A stretch of 58,425 nt of DNA from an uncultured Flavobacteriales bacterium (GTDB lineage: Bacteria > Bacteroidota > Bacteroidia > Flavobacteriales_D > Sanyastnellaceae): NCBI GenBank assembly GCA_938085105.1, contig CALKGK010000021.1, positions 1 to 58,425 on the forward strand. Direction: 5' to 3'. This document shows positions 32,924 to 42,061 of the stretch, piece by piece. The position numbers and the translations under genes were made by a program. A model generated the notes under the pieces. It did no database searches. It saw nothing but the letters and a program-made list of their open reading frames with translations, and was not told the DNA's origin. The first letter of the stretch is position 1, and the number at the start of each line of letters is the position of its first letter.

Positions 32924-35900
32924 ATGGGAGGATACGAGGGTCTGGTAAAAAAGCTGGACGAATTCATTCGAAAGTACTACAAGAACCAAATGCTCAAAGG
33001 CGCTTTGTATAGCCTTGGATTGATCGTAGCATTCTTTCTCTTGGTAACGGTACTTGAGTCTTTGGGTCGTTTTGGAACAGGAGTGCGTACCCTGCTTTTC
33101 TGGTCTTTTGTGCTTTGTAGTTTGGCGGTTCTAGCCAAATGGCTGTTTCTTCCACTCAGTAAATTACTTCGCTTAGGTAGAGTAATTTCTTACGAACAAG
33201 CTTCAAGCATCGTTGGAAACCACTTTCCCGATGTAAAAGACAAGTTGTTGAATACCCTTCAGCTTAAAAAAATGGCAAACAACTCGGCCAGCGATGAACT
33301 CCTCGAAGCCAGTATTGCCCAAAAAACAGCGGAATTAAGCCCAGTTCCGTTTTCTTCAGCGGTTCAATTTGGTGAAAACAAGAAGTACCTCAAATACGTT
33401 CTTCCTCCCCTTGCGATATTCCTGCTTCTCTTTTTCATTGCGCCGAAAACAGTCACCGAAAGTACCGACCGCCTCATCAATCACAGCAAGGAAATTATTC
33501 CCGTAGCTCCTTACCAGATAAAAGTACTCAACGAAGAACTAGAAACTCCAGAAAAAGAAGACTTTACCCTTGGTGTTCAATTGAGTGGAGAGGAAATTCC
33601 AAACCAACTATTTATTGAAGTGAAGGGTACGCGGTTTCCATTTCGAAGTGAAGGGAAAACCAAGTTCGAATATGTGTTCAGAAATGTACAGAAAGACACC
33701 CCTTTCCGCATTTATGGAAATGGCTTTTATTCTGAAGAATACACCCTTCGAAAACTATCCAAACCATTGTTAATCAATTTTTTAGTAGCTCTTGACTACC
33801 CTGCCTACTTGGGCGTTGAAGACGAAGAGTTGAACAATTTTGGAGACCTGAATGTACCTGAAGGAACCACCATTTTCTGGGATTTCGAAACCTTGAACAC
33901 CGAAAGTGTAGAGATGAAGATCTCGAACGAAAAACTTGATTTACCACGAAGAGAAAATCACTTTACCCACCAATTCAAGGCCCTCAAAAATACGGCTTAC
34001 ACACTTCACACTGAGAACCAGTTCATGCGATCACGAGATTCCATGACCTACACGATCAACGTCATTCCAGATTTGCACCCGAGCATTTCCGTTCAAGAGG
34101 AACGAGATAGTTTAAGCTATACCGATTTGTTTTTTACTGGTGAGGTGAAGGATGACTATGGGTTTAAACGACTGCAATTCAAATACACCGAGAAAGAAGG
34201 AAATACCAAGGTGGTTGACTTGGAGGTTCCGAAATCGAGTTCAGGACAATTCTTCCACCATTGGGAACTGGACGCTTTGGGCATAGAGCCCGGAGCTGAA
34301 TTGTCGTACTACTTTGAGGTTTGGGACAACGATGGAATCAACGGTTCAAAAAGCACGAGAACCAAAATTCAGCAGTTCAAAGCCCCTACCGAAGAAGAAC
34401 TTGAAGCGGCTCAAGAGCAAAAGAACGAAGACATCAAGGACAAAATTGAAAAGAGCATTGATGACGCACAAGAACTTCAAAAAGAAATGGAGGACTTGAG
34501 AAAAGATCTTTTGGACAAAAAAGAAATGGGCTGGGAAGAGAAGAAAAAACTAAAAGACCTTCTTAAAGCTCAAGAAAAACTTCAGCAGCAGGTGGAGGAA
34601 TTGCAGAAAGAGAACAAGCAAAAAGACGAGCAAAATTCTCAAATGCAGCAACAGAACGAAGAAATCAAGCAAAAGCAGGAACAACTCCAAAAACTGTTTG
34701 ATGAGGTGATGTCTGACGAAATGAAAGAGCTTTTCAAGGAATTGGAGAAGCTCATGGAGGAAATGAACAAGGACGAGATTCAGGAGCAATTAGAGCAAAT
34801 GAACATGGACAACCAAGACCTTGAACAAGAGCTGGATCGTGCCCTAGAGCAATTCAAACAACTGGAGTTTGACATGAAAATGGAGAACACCATTGAAAAG
34901 ATGAAAGAATTGGCTGAAAAGCAAGAAGAACTGGCCAAAGAGAGTGAAAAAGGAGAAAAGGATAGTGAGGAACTCAAAAAGGAACAGGACGAATTGAACA
35001 AAGAATTCGAAGAGCTGAAGGAAGAATTGGAGGAGCTGGAGAAAATGAACGAGGAACTCGAAGATCCAAATGCAATGCCCGATACCAAGGAAGAGCAAGA
35101 ATCCATCAAAGAAGACATGGAAAAAAGCTCTGAACAGCTCGATAAAGGCAAAAAGAGCAAGGCAAGCGAGTCACAGCAAGATGCAGCTGAGAAAATGGAG
35201 CAAATGGCCCAGCAAATGGAAATGGCCATGGATCAGCAAGAACAGGAGAGTCAGGAAGAGGATATGGAAGCCTTACGTGCGCTTTTGGAGAACATCATCA
35301 CCCTTTCTTTTGACGAGGAGCAGCTCATGGCCGATCTACAAGCCATTGATAAAAATGATCCTAAATACATCGACTACGGTCAAGTGCAACGAAAATTGAA
35401 GACTGACGCCAAGATGGTTGAAGATTCCCTTTTTGCATTGAGCAAGCGGGTGGTTCAAATTCAGGCCATGGTGAATAGAGAAATTGGCTTGGTGAACGAC
35501 CACATGCAAAAAGCATTGGATGGTATTGCCGATCGAAAGACACCAGAAGTCCTTAGCAATCAGCAGTATGTGATGACCAGTTTCAACAACTTGGCCTTGC
35601 TTCTCGATGAAGCACTTCAGCAGATGCAACAACAGATGTCCTGCAAAAAGCCCGGAAAGGGAAATTGCGAAAAGCCCGGTGGAAACGGCGCTCCAAAGCC
35701 AAGCGCTGGTGATATCAAAAAAATGCAGCAAGGTTTGAGTAAACAACTCGATGCCTTGAAGAAAAAGATGGGTAAAGATGCCAATAAAGGAGAGTCGAAA
35801 GGACAACAGGGCATGAGCAAGGAGTTGGCTCAGCAAGCCGCTAAACAAGCCGCCATTCGCCAAATGCTTCAGAAAATGGGGCAAGAACTGAACAAAGACG

Positions 35901-36238
35901 GCAGCGGAAACGGCAACGAACTCCAAAAAATTGCTGAAGAAATGGAACAGATTGAGCGAGACATCGTAAACCAGAACATCTCTCCCGAAACTCTCATGCG
36001 TCAGCAAGACATTCTTGTTCGCCTATTGAAAGCCGAAGAAGCTGAACGCACCCGTGGAGAAGATGATAAGCGCAAATCGGAGTCTGGAGATCAAAATTTA
36101 CAGAGTGTTCCGATGCGTTATAGTGAGTACCAATTGAAGAAACAACGGGAGCTGGAAATGCTTAAAACCGTCCCTCCTTCACTAAAACCTTACTATCGAG
36201 GAAAAGTGAATGAATATTTTAATAATTTAGAGCGTTAA
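32924..36238 (+). CDS. DUF4175 family membrane protein with long charged coiled coil
   Basis: 1104 residues. Three membrane helices lie near residues 25-45 (ALYSLGLIVAFFLLVTVLES), 55-75 and 147-167 (YVLPPLAIFLLLFFIAP). A beta-rich soluble region follows to about 485, with repeated Ig-like pieces (SISVQEERDSLSYTDLFFTG). Residues about 490-790 are an extremely Glu/Gln/Lys-rich coiled coil. The C-terminal part (about 790-1104) is helical and Met/Gln-rich (LALLLDEALQQMQQQMS), ending in the conserved SVPMRYSEYQLKKQRELEML. This architecture matches the DUF4175 proteins found before ybeY and mnmG in many Bacteroidota. It is inner-membrane anchored with a large periplasmic part; function unknown. It is the first gene of the operon running to mnmG. 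Confidence 0.93.
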   Translation: MGGYEGLVKKLDEFIRKYYKNQMLKGALYSLGLIVAFFLLVTVLESLGRFGTGVRTLLFWSFVLCSLAVLAKWLFLPLSKLLRLGRVISYEQASSIVGNHFPDVKDKLLNTLQLKKMANNSASDELLEASIAQKTAELSPVPFSSAVQFGENKKYLKYVLPPLAIFLLLFFIAPKTVTESTDRLINHSKEIIPVAPYQIKVLNEELETPEKEDFTLGVQLSGEEIPNQLFIEVKGTRFPFRSEGKTKFEYVFRNVQKDTPFRIYGNGFYSEEYTLRKLSKPLLINFLVALDYPAYLGVEDEELNNFGDLNVPEGTTIFWDFETLNTESVEMKISNEKLDLPRRENHFTHQFKALKNTAYTLHTENQFMRSRDSMTYTINVIPDLHPSISVQEERDSLSYTDLFFTGEVKDDYGFKRLQFKYTEKEGNTKVVDLEVPKSSSGQFFHHWELDALGIEPGAELSYYFEVWDNDGINGSKSTRTKIQQFKAPTEEELEAAQEQKNEDIKDKIEKSIDDAQELQKEMEDLRKDLLDKKEMGWEEKKKLKDLLKAQEKLQQQVEELQKENKQKDEQNSQMQQQNEEIKQKQEQLQKLFDEVMSDEMKELFKELEKLMEEMNKDEIQEQLEQMNMDNQDLEQELDRALEQFKQLEFDMKMENTIEKMKELAEKQEELAKESEKGEKDSEELKKEQDELNKEFEELKEELEELEKMNEELEDPNAMPDTKEEQESIKEDMEKSSEQLDKGKKSKASESQQDAAEKMEQMAQQMEMAMDQQEQESQEEDMEALRALLENIITLSFDEEQLMADLQAIDKNDPKYIDYGQVQRKLKTDAKMVEDSLFALSKRVVQIQAMVNREIGLVNDHMQKALDGIADRKTPEVLSNQQYVMTSFNNLALLLDEALQQMQQQMSCKKPGKGNCEKPGGNGAPKPSAGDIKKMQQGLSKQLDALKKKMGKDANKGESKGQQGMSKELAQQAAKQAAIRQMLQKMGQELNKDGSGNGNELQKIAEEMEQIERDIVNQNISPETLMRQQDILVRLLKAEEAERTRGEDDKRKSESGDQNLQSVPMRYSEYQLKKQRELEMLKTVPPSLKPYYRGKVNEYFNNLER

Positions 36239-36253
36239 AATCTCGTCAAACCT

Positions 36254-36673
36254 ATGATCATGCCCGACACCGAAAAGGTACTTACCTTCTCTTCTACCAC
36301 AGCAAACATTGCCCTTGTAGAAAACTTGGTAGATGAGCTGTGTGAACAGCACTCGATCAAGGAAGACTTCTACGGAAACATCCTGATCGCGCTCACTGAA
36401 GCTGTGAATAATGCCATTGTTCACGGAAACAAATTGGAAGAAGAAAAACAAGTGCGTTTGTCCGTTTCTCACGAAGGACAGGTTCTAAAATTCACCATCC
36501 AAGATGAGGGACCAGGTTTCGACTACAGCAACCTACCCGATCCCACTGCTCCCGAGAACATCGAAAAGCCGAATGGTCGTGGTGTTTTCCTGATGAAGAA
36601 CTTGGCAGATCGGTGCGAATTTCTTGAAGATGGGACCATCGTATCCCTCGAGTTTGACGCACTCTCTGCTTAA
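36254..36673 (+). CDS. HATPase (RsbW-like ATP-binding anti-sigma/serine kinase type)
   Basis: 139 residues comprising a single GHKL ATPase domain: ILIALTEAVNNAIVHGNK is the N box, DEGPGFDYSNLPDP the G1 box and NGRGVFLMKNLADRCEF the G2 region. Proteins of this size and layout are RsbW/SpoIIAB-like regulators that bind ATP and phosphorylate or sequester a partner. In Bacteroidota this gene commonly sits between DUF4175 and ybeY; its partner is not known. Starts at 36254 or 36260 (both ATG) are equally possible. It follows the DUF4175 gene by 15 bases and is followed by ybeY, so it is part of the same operon. Confidence 0.92.
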   Translation: MIMPDTEKVLTFSSTTANIALVENLVDELCEQHSIKEDFYGNILIALTEAVNNAIVHGNKLEEEKQVRLSVSHEGQVLKFTIQDEGPGFDYSNLPDPTAPENIEKPNGRGVFLMKNLADRCEFLEDGTIVSLEFDALSA

Positions 36674-36683
36674 GCCTATCCCA

Positions 36684-37100
36684 TTGATTCACTTCTTCAC
36701 CGAAGACCATAATTTTTCCTTGAAGGACCGTAAAAAAGTTCGTTCTTGGATTGATCAGATCGTGCAAGTTCACAACAAATCTTTGGGTGAAGTGAACTAC
36801 ATATTTTGTTCAGACGACTTCCTGTACAAAATGAATGTAGACTACCTCCAACACAACACCCTCACGGACATCATCACCTTTGATTATTGCACGGGTTCGA
36901 TTTGTTCGGGCGACCTTTTTATCTCCATCGACCGTGTTAAAGAAAACGCAAAAGAGCTCAAATCAAGCATGAAAGACGAGCTCCACCGCGTCATGATTCA
37001 CGGCATACTTCATTTACTCGGTTTCAAGGACAAATCACCGCAAGAGGCTGAAGAGATGCGTTCTCAGGAGGAAAAATCCCTAATTTTGCGGGAATTTTAA
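36684..37100 (+). CDS. ybeY: Endoribonuclease YbeY, rRNA maturation factor
   Basis: The frame reaches back to TTG 36624 inside the HATPase gene, but TTG at 36684 gives MIHFFTEDHNF, the usual N terminus, at 138 residues and 10 bases after the previous stop. The segment TLTDIITFDY is the conserved substrate-cleft motif, and the metal-site helix reads HRVMIHGILHLLGFKDKS. YbeY acts in 16S rRNA 3'-end maturation and ribosome quality control. In the classic H-x3-H-x5-H zinc motif the third His is replaced: the 11th position is Asp. I recall this substitution from other Bacteroidota YbeY proteins, so it is probably a family variant. The gene ends 30 bases before mnmG. Confidence 0.9.
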   Translation: MIHFFTEDHNFSLKDRKKVRSWIDQIVQVHNKSLGEVNYIFCSDDFLYKMNVDYLQHNTLTDIITFDYCTGSICSGDLFISIDRVKENAKELKSSMKDELHRVMIHGILHLLGFKDKSPQEAEEMRSQEEKSLILREF

Positions 37101-37106
37101 TCACAT

Positions 37107-37122
37107 TGTTTCACGTGGAACA
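37107..37122. other. parS-like ParB-binding site, upstream of mnmG
   Basis: TGTTTCACGTGGAACA matches the broadly conserved parS consensus TGTTNCACGTGNAACA in all fixed positions. It lies in the 30-base gap between ybeY and mnmG, 8 bases before the mnmG ATG. Its partner at 39006-39021 lies just after mnmG. ParB would load here and spread to organise the origin region. Confidence 0.75.
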
Positions 37123-37130
37123 CTTTTTCT

Positions 37131-39002
37131 ATGCTACCAAAATATGACCTTATCGTCGTTGGTGCCGGACATGCAGGAAACGAAGCTGCTGCCGCTGCTG
37201 CCAACATGGGCTCTTCCGTACTGATGGTTACCATGAACATGAACACCATTGGCCAAATGTCGTGCAACCCAGCAATGGGCGGCATTGCTAAAGGACAAAT
37301 TGTTCGAGAAATTGATGCGTTGGGAGGTTATTCCGGACTCGTTTCTGATACCTCAGCAATTCAATTCCGCATGCTCAATAAAAGCAAAGGTCCTGCGATG
37401 TGGAGTCCGCGTACACAGAACGATCGTATGGTTTTTGCCAATGATTGGCGCTATCGCCTAGAGCAAACTCCAGGTGTTGATTTTTGGCAAGATATGGTGA
37501 CTGGACTTCTCATCGAAGGTCAAAAATGTGTTGGGGTTCGCACCAGTATGGGACAAGAAATTCGTTCAACATCAGTTGTACTTACCAATGGAACCTTTCT
37601 CAACGGGCTGATTCACCTTGGCGAAAAACAATTTGGTGGTGGTCGCGCAGGAGAAAAAGCCGCGCACGGAATCACAGAACAACTCGTGGATCTTGGCTTT
37701 GAGGCTGGAAGAATGAAGACCGGAACGCCCCCAAGAGTGGATGGACGATCACTTGATTACAGCAAAATGGAAGCACAGCCTGGCGATGAACAACCCGAGA
37801 AATTCTCCTATTTCTCCAGTCATATCATCACCAATCAATTGCCTTGTCACATTACCTACACCAATCCAAATGTACACGATATTCTGCGAGAAGGCTTTGA
37901 TCGCTCACCCATGTTCAATGGAAGAATTCGTGGAAAGGGACCGAGATATTGTCCGTCCATCGAAGATAAGATCGATCGATTTGCGGATCGCGAACGACAC
38001 CAAATATTCGTTGAACCTGAAGGCCGCAGCACAGTAGAAATTTATGTCAATGGATTCTCCACCAGTTTACCGGAAGAAATTCAAATGCAGGCCATGAAAA
38101 CCATTCCTGGATTTGAGAATTGCAAAATGTTCCGTCCCGGATATGCCATTGAATACGACTACTTCCCTCCTACCCAATTGAAGCACACTTTAGAGACAAA
38201 GCTCATTGATAACCTCTACTTCGCCGGACAGATTAATGGTACTACGGGATACGAAGAAGCAGCATGCCAAGGTTTGATGGCTGGGATGAATGCTCATCTC
38301 AAAATTCAAGAAAAAGGCCCATTGGTTTTAAATCGATCAGAAGCTTACATCGGAGTCTTGATTGATGATTTGATTACCAAAGGAACAGAAGAACCTTACC
38401 GCATGTTTACCTCCCGAGCAGAATACCGAATTCTTCTCCGCCAAGACAACGCCGATCAACGTCTAACTCCGCTTTCTCATTCACTTGGTTTAGCTAGTGA
38501 AGAACGATTAAAACATACCGAAAGGAAAACAGCACTGGTAAAACAAACCCAACACTTCATTCAAAACTACAGCACCTCTCCAGAAGAGCTCAACACCTAT
38601 TTGGAAAAACTGGGTACACCCGGTCTCAAACAAAAAGTAAAACTTTCAAGTGTAATTACTCGTCCACATATCACGCTAGAGGACCTTCGAACGTATATTC
38701 CAGAATTAGACCATCAACACAAGGAACTTGGAGCACTCGCCAACGAAGTATTTCAGCTTAGCGAAATCCAAATGAAGTATGAGGGTTACATCAGCAAAGA
38801 ACAAGAAATGGCTGAAAAGCTTACCCGACTTGACAGCATCCCACTACCCAAAGATTTTGAATACGACAAACTCGCAAGTCTCGGTTCAGAAGCAAAAGAA
38901 AAACTGAAAAGCATCCAACCTGAAAACATCGGACAAGCCTCACGCATTTCAGGAATCAAACCATCCGACATCTCCGTTCTTTTGGTTTACCTGGGTAGAT
39001 AA
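37131..39002 (+). CDS. mnmG: tRNA uridine-5-carboxymethylaminomethyl modification enzyme MnmG (GidA)
   Basis: 623 residues, full length. The FAD-binding dinucleotide motif is at the N terminus ([19 protein letters not shown]), then [40 protein letters not shown], the two catalytic-region Cys contexts, [36 protein letters not shown] and the C-terminal helical MnmE/tRNA-binding domain ending [20 protein letters not shown]. With MnmE it modifies U34 of certain tRNAs at the wobble position, using FAD, NADH and folate. It is the last gene of the DUF4175-HATPase-ybeY-mnmG operon. In many bacteria gidA lies close to oriC and parAB; the two parS-like sites flanking this copy fit that. Confidence 0.98.
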   Translation: MLPKYDLIVVGAGHAGNEAAAAAANMGSSVLMVTMNMNTIGQMSCNPAMGGIAKGQIVREIDALGGYSGLVSDTSAIQFRMLNKSKGPAMWSPRTQNDRMVFANDWRYRLEQTPGVDFWQDMVTGLLIEGQKCVGVRTSMGQEIRSTSVVLTNGTFLNGLIHLGEKQFGGGRAGEKAAHGITEQLVDLGFEAGRMKTGTPPRVDGRSLDYSKMEAQPGDEQPEKFSYFSSHIITNQLPCHITYTNPNVHDILREGFDRSPMFNGRIRGKGPRYCPSIEDKIDRFADRERHQIFVEPEGRSTVEIYVNGFSTSLPEEIQMQAMKTIPGFENCKMFRPGYAIEYDYFPPTQLKHTLETKLIDNLYFAGQINGTTGYEEAACQGLMAGMNAHLKIQEKGPLVLNRSEAYIGVLIDDLITKGTEEPYRMFTSRAEYRILLRQDNADQRLTPLSHSLGLASEERLKHTERKTALVKQTQHFIQNYSTSPEELNTYLEKLGTPGLKQKVKLSSVITRPHITLEDLRTYIPELDHQHKELGALANEVFQLSEIQMKYEGYISKEQEMAEKLTRLDSIPLPKDFEYDKLASLGSEAKEKLKSIQPENIGQASRISGIKPSDISVLLVYLGR

Positions 39003-39005
39003 ACA

Positions 39006-39021
39006 TGTTCCACGTGGAACA
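39006..39021. other. parS-like ParB-binding site, downstream of mnmG
   Basis: TGTTCCACGTGGAACA is a perfect 16-base palindrome that fits parS TGTTNCACGTGNAACA at every position. It begins 4 bases after the mnmG stop. A further right half-site (CGTGAAACA) follows at 39025-39033. Confidence 0.8.
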
Positions 39022-39040
39022 CAGCGTGAAACATTGTTTT

Positions 39041-39060
39041 AAGCCGTTTTAAGCCGTTTT
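39041..39060. repeat. Tandem 10-base repeat after mnmG
   Basis: AAGCCGTTTT occurs twice in direct tandem, a few bases downstream of the parS-like palindrome. The rest of the mnmG-aldehyde dehydrogenase interval is AT-rich and holds a promoter at its right end. Confidence 0.6.
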
Positions 39061-39170
39061 GTTGTCCGGCTAGTATCAAGGTATTAAAAAATTGAAATCT
39101 TCTAAATTCAACCCATTTCTGTTAATTTATTTAAATCACTGATTCTCAGCGCTTTAAATACACATCAGCA

Positions 39171-39202
39171 TTTGAGCAGCCCAAGGAACATTTGTACCTT
39201 TG
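39171..39202 (+). promoter_or_regulatory. Bacteroidota-type promoter for the aldehyde dehydrogenase
   Basis: TTTG (39171-39174), a 20-base spacer and TACCTTTG (39195-39202) fit the TTTG-N19/20-TAnnTTTG consensus. It is the best promoter in the window. The predicted start of transcription is near 39208, which rules out the in-frame TTG at 39200 as the translation start. Confidence 0.7.
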
Positions 39203-39223
39203 CGGCTCATTAAAATGACATCC

Positions 39224-40774
39224 ATGGAAACAAGCACTTCGCCCATCAACGTAGAAAATATGTTGAAACAATTGGGAATCCATCAAAGCAATCCTGGTAC
39301 GAGCACAGGACTAGAATTTCACAATAGCTCTACCCTTATTACTTCCTACTCTCCAACCAATGGTGAAAAAATTGCTCAAGTGAGTGAAACAACGCCAGAA
39401 CAGTACGAAGCCGTTATTCAAAAAGCCCAAAGTGCTTTCAAAGAATGGAGAACCGTACCTGCGCCGAAACGTGGAGAACTCGTTCGTCGTTTTGGAGACA
39501 TTTTGAGAGAATATAAAGAACCCCTGGGACAACTCGTTTCTTACGAAATGGGAAAATCGTACCAAGAAGGCCTCGGTGAAGTTCAAGAAATGATTGATAT
39601 CTGTGAATTCGCAGTTGGACTATCTCGTCAGCTTCATGGACTCACTATGCACAGTGAACGTCCCGATCACCGCATGTACGAACAATACCACCCAATGGGA
39701 ATCGTTGGAATCATCTCAGCATTCAACTTCCCCGTTGCCGTATGGTGCTGGAATACTGCTCTTGCCTGGGTATGTGGTGATAGCTGTGTATGGAAGCCTT
39801 CCGAAAAAACACCCCTCACTTCTATTGCTTGTCAAAACCTCTTCAATATGGTAGCCAAAGACTTTGGTGCGCCAGAAGGTCTCTCTTGCATCATCAATGG
39901 AGATTACAAAATTGGTGAGATGATGACCAGTGATAAACGTGTACCTCTCGTTAGTGCAACAGGATCTATCCGCATGGGTAAAATCGTTGCTCAAACAGTA
40001 GCTGCTCGTTTGGGTAAATCACTCCTTGAATTGGGTGGTAACAACGCTGTAATTCTTACTGAAAATGCAGACTTGCAAATGGTCGTTCCAGCCCTCGTAT
40101 TTGGAGCTGTTGGAACTTGCGGACAACGTTGTACTTCAACCCGTCGTCTCATCATTCACGATTCCATTTACGACAAAGTAAAAGAAACGATGGTTGCAGC
40201 TTACGGACAGCTTCGCATTGGTAATCCACTTGACGAGAAGAACCACGTTGGTCCACTTACCGACAAAGATGCGGTTGATACCTACCTAAAAGCTCTTGAC
40301 GCTGTGAAAGCAGAAGGCGGTCAATTCTTGGTTGAAGGTGGTGTGCTTACTGGAGAAGGATACGAAAGCGGTTGCTATGTGAAACCAGCCATCGCTGAAG
40401 TAGAAAATCACTACGAAATCGTTCAACACGAAACTTTTGCACCTATTCTTTACCTCATGAAATACAGCGATATTCATGAAGCCATTGCAATGCAAAATGA
40501 TGTGGTACAAGGATTGTCATCAGCCATCATGACTGATAGCGTTCGCCAAGCTGAGCTCTTCCTTTCTGCACAAGGCTCTGACTGTGGAATTGCCAACGTG
40601 AATATTGGTACCTCTGGTGCTGAGATTGGTGGTGCCTTTGGTGGTGAGAAAGAAACAGGTGGTGGACGTGAGTCTGGATCTGATGCATGGAAAGTTTATA
40701 TGCGCAGACAAACCAACACCATCAACTACGGTAATTCTTTGCCACTTGCACAAGGAATCAAATTCGATCTATAA
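39224..40774 (+). CDS. Aldehyde dehydrogenase, ALDH7/aminoadipate-semialdehyde type
   Basis: 516 residues from ATG 39224; ATG 39215 is possible, while TTG 39200 is inside the promoter. The NAD-dependent ALDH signatures are present: ISAFNFPVAVWCWNTALAWV (cofactor entry), VWKPSEKTPLT, the catalytic Glu in LLELGGNNAV, and catalytic Cys303 in GTCGQRCTSTRRL. The sequence is closest in character to the ALDH7A1/antiquitin group, which oxidises alpha-aminoadipate semialdehyde in lysine breakdown, and the C terminus GGGRESGSDAWKVYMRRQTNTINYG in parts fits that group. It is cytoplasmic and monocistronic, with its own promoter and a terminator at 40801. No other lysine-degradation gene is in the window, so the substrate is not certain. 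Confidence 0.95.
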   Translation: METSTSPINVENMLKQLGIHQSNPGTSTGLEFHNSSTLITSYSPTNGEKIAQVSETTPEQYEAVIQKAQSAFKEWRTVPAPKRGELVRRFGDILREYKEPLGQLVSYEMGKSYQEGLGEVQEMIDICEFAVGLSRQLHGLTMHSERPDHRMYEQYHPMGIVGIISAFNFPVAVWCWNTALAWVCGDSCVWKPSEKTPLTSIACQNLFNMVAKDFGAPEGLSCIINGDYKIGEMMTSDKRVPLVSATGSIRMGKIVAQTVAARLGKSLLELGGNNAVILTENADLQMVVPALVFGAVGTCGQRCTSTRRLIIHDSIYDKVKETMVAAYGQLRIGNPLDEKNHVGPLTDKDAVDTYLKALDAVKAEGGQFLVEGGVLTGEGYESGCYVKPAIAEVENHYEIVQHETFAPILYLMKYSDIHEAIAMQNDVVQGLSSAIMTDSVRQAELFLSAQGSDCGIANVNIGTSGAEIGGAFGGEKETGGGRESGSDAWKVYMRRQTNTINYGNSLPLAQGIKFDL

Positions 40775-40800
40775 AACGATTGTCTTTCCAATACTTTACA

Positions 40801-40833
40801 AAAAGCTCTGCCAAAACCTGGTGGAGCTTTTTT
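40801..40833 (+). terminator. Rho-independent terminator after the aldehyde dehydrogenase
   Basis: AAAAGCTC (40801-40808) pairs with GAGCTTTT (40824-40831), with inner CCA/TGG pairs, followed by further T. It lies 26 bases after the stop and upstream of the TlpA-like gene. Confidence 0.8.
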
Positions 40834-40854
40834 AATATTGCCCTACATTGCCAC

Positions 40855-42060
40855 ATGAAAAAGTTTTACCTGCTTCTTCTGCTCGCCTTGCCAATGGCCT
40901 GCACTACAACTAACGAAGAAACTACCTCACTCCTCCCTTACGAAAGTGGAGAATGGCTACTTAATTTTGATGTAAAAGATGTCACCATTCCAATCCATAT
41001 TACCCTAGGAGAGGATTCCGTCATGACCATACACAACGGTCTAGAAAACATCGAAGCACCAATAATGCTTCAAGGAGATAGTATATACATCGAACTCCCC
41101 CATTATCAGACCTATCTCACCGGTGTCCTTACCAACACTTCAAGCATCAAAGGAAACTGGCATAACACACAAAAGGGTGCAGATTACCTCGTTCCTTTCG
41201 TAGCTCAAAGCAATTATGCCCACAGTGATTTTAGCACACAAGATGTCAGCAAATTTGAAGTTCATTTCAGCCCAAACACAGACGATGAATATCCAGCCCT
41301 TGCCCTTTTCAGCCTAAATGAGCATGCTACAGGGACATTTCTCACCGAAACTGGTGACTATCGTTACCTCGCGGGTCATTTTATCGATGATCAGCTTCAA
41401 TTGTCTTGTTTTGATGGCTCCCATCTCTTTCATTTCGAGGCTGAGATGCGAAACGACTCTCTGGTCAATGGTTTGTTCTATAGCGGAACCCATTGGGAAG
41501 AGCCGTGGCACGGAAAATTGAACGACCAATTTGAACTGGCTCATCCTGATTCTCTCACGCGCGCCTTGGATCCAAGTGCTCCTTTTGAATTGAACTTAAT
41601 GTCTGCCGATGGTGACTTTGTGAAAATGGACAGCACCGCCTTTCAAGGAAAAGTAAGCATCATCCAAGTTCTCGGAACCTGGTGCCCGAATTGCCTTGAC
41701 GAAAGCAAATACTACCAAGAACTCCATGCAAAATATGCTGATCAAGGACTACAAATCATTCCTGTAGCTTTCGAAAAAAGTGATGATTTTGAAACCTCAA
41801 GCATCATTGTTCAGCGCTATCTCAATGATCTGGGTATCGAATATCCAGCATACATTGGCGGACAAGCAAACAAGCAGAATGCAAGCAAGGCTTTTCCAAT
41901 GATTAGCCCCATCATTTCTTATCCTACATCAATTTACATTGACAAAACAGGGCGAATTTGCAAAGTGCATACTGGATTTTACGGCCCAGGAACTGGAGCC
42001 TATTACCAACGATACACAGAAACCACTGACGCATTTATTCAGGAGCAATTGAACTTGTAG
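40855..42060 (+). CDS. TlpA-like thiol-disulfide oxidoreductase lipoprotein
   Basis: 401 residues from ATG 40855. The longer frame starts at TTG/ATG-like codons inside the preceding terminator and is rejected. The lipoprotein signal MKKFYLLLLLALPMAC places lipid on Cys16. Residues about 20-240 are a beta-rich region of unknown type with repeats of the DQLQLSCFDGSHLFHFEAEM style. The C-terminal thioredoxin-like domain (about 245-400) holds the redox pair in TWCPNC (Cys277, Cys280), followed by FPMISPIISYPTSIYIDKTG with the cis-Pro context. It should reduce or isomerise disulfides in the periplasm. The same two-part layout is common in Bacteroidota TlpA proteins. It ends one base before the convergent M28 peptidase gene ends. 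Confidence 0.92.
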   Translation: MKKFYLLLLLALPMACTTTNEETTSLLPYESGEWLLNFDVKDVTIPIHITLGEDSVMTIHNGLENIEAPIMLQGDSIYIELPHYQTYLTGVLTNTSSIKGNWHNTQKGADYLVPFVAQSNYAHSDFSTQDVSKFEVHFSPNTDDEYPALALFSLNEHATGTFLTETGDYRYLAGHFIDDQLQLSCFDGSHLFHFEAEMRNDSLVNGLFYSGTHWEEPWHGKLNDQFELAHPDSLTRALDPSAPFELNLMSADGDFVKMDSTAFQGKVSIIQVLGTWCPNCLDESKYYQELHAKYADQGLQIIPVAFEKSDDFETSSIIVQRYLNDLGIEYPAYIGGQANKQNASKAFPMISPIISYPTSIYIDKTGRICKVHTGFYGPGTGAYYQRYTETTDAFIQEQLNL

Positions 42061-42061
42061 A

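Noticed and set aside
34550-35229. Minus-strand Leu/Phe/Ser-rich frames opposite the DUF4175 coiled coil
   Set aside because: They are the reverse complement of Glu/Lys/Gln codons (CTC, TTT, TTG), which makes them look like membrane proteins by chance.
37107-39060. oriC itself at mnmG
   Set aside because: No cluster of DnaA boxes (TTATCCACA type), no dnaA and no AT-rich unwinding region with repeats was found; only the parS-like sites support origin proximity.
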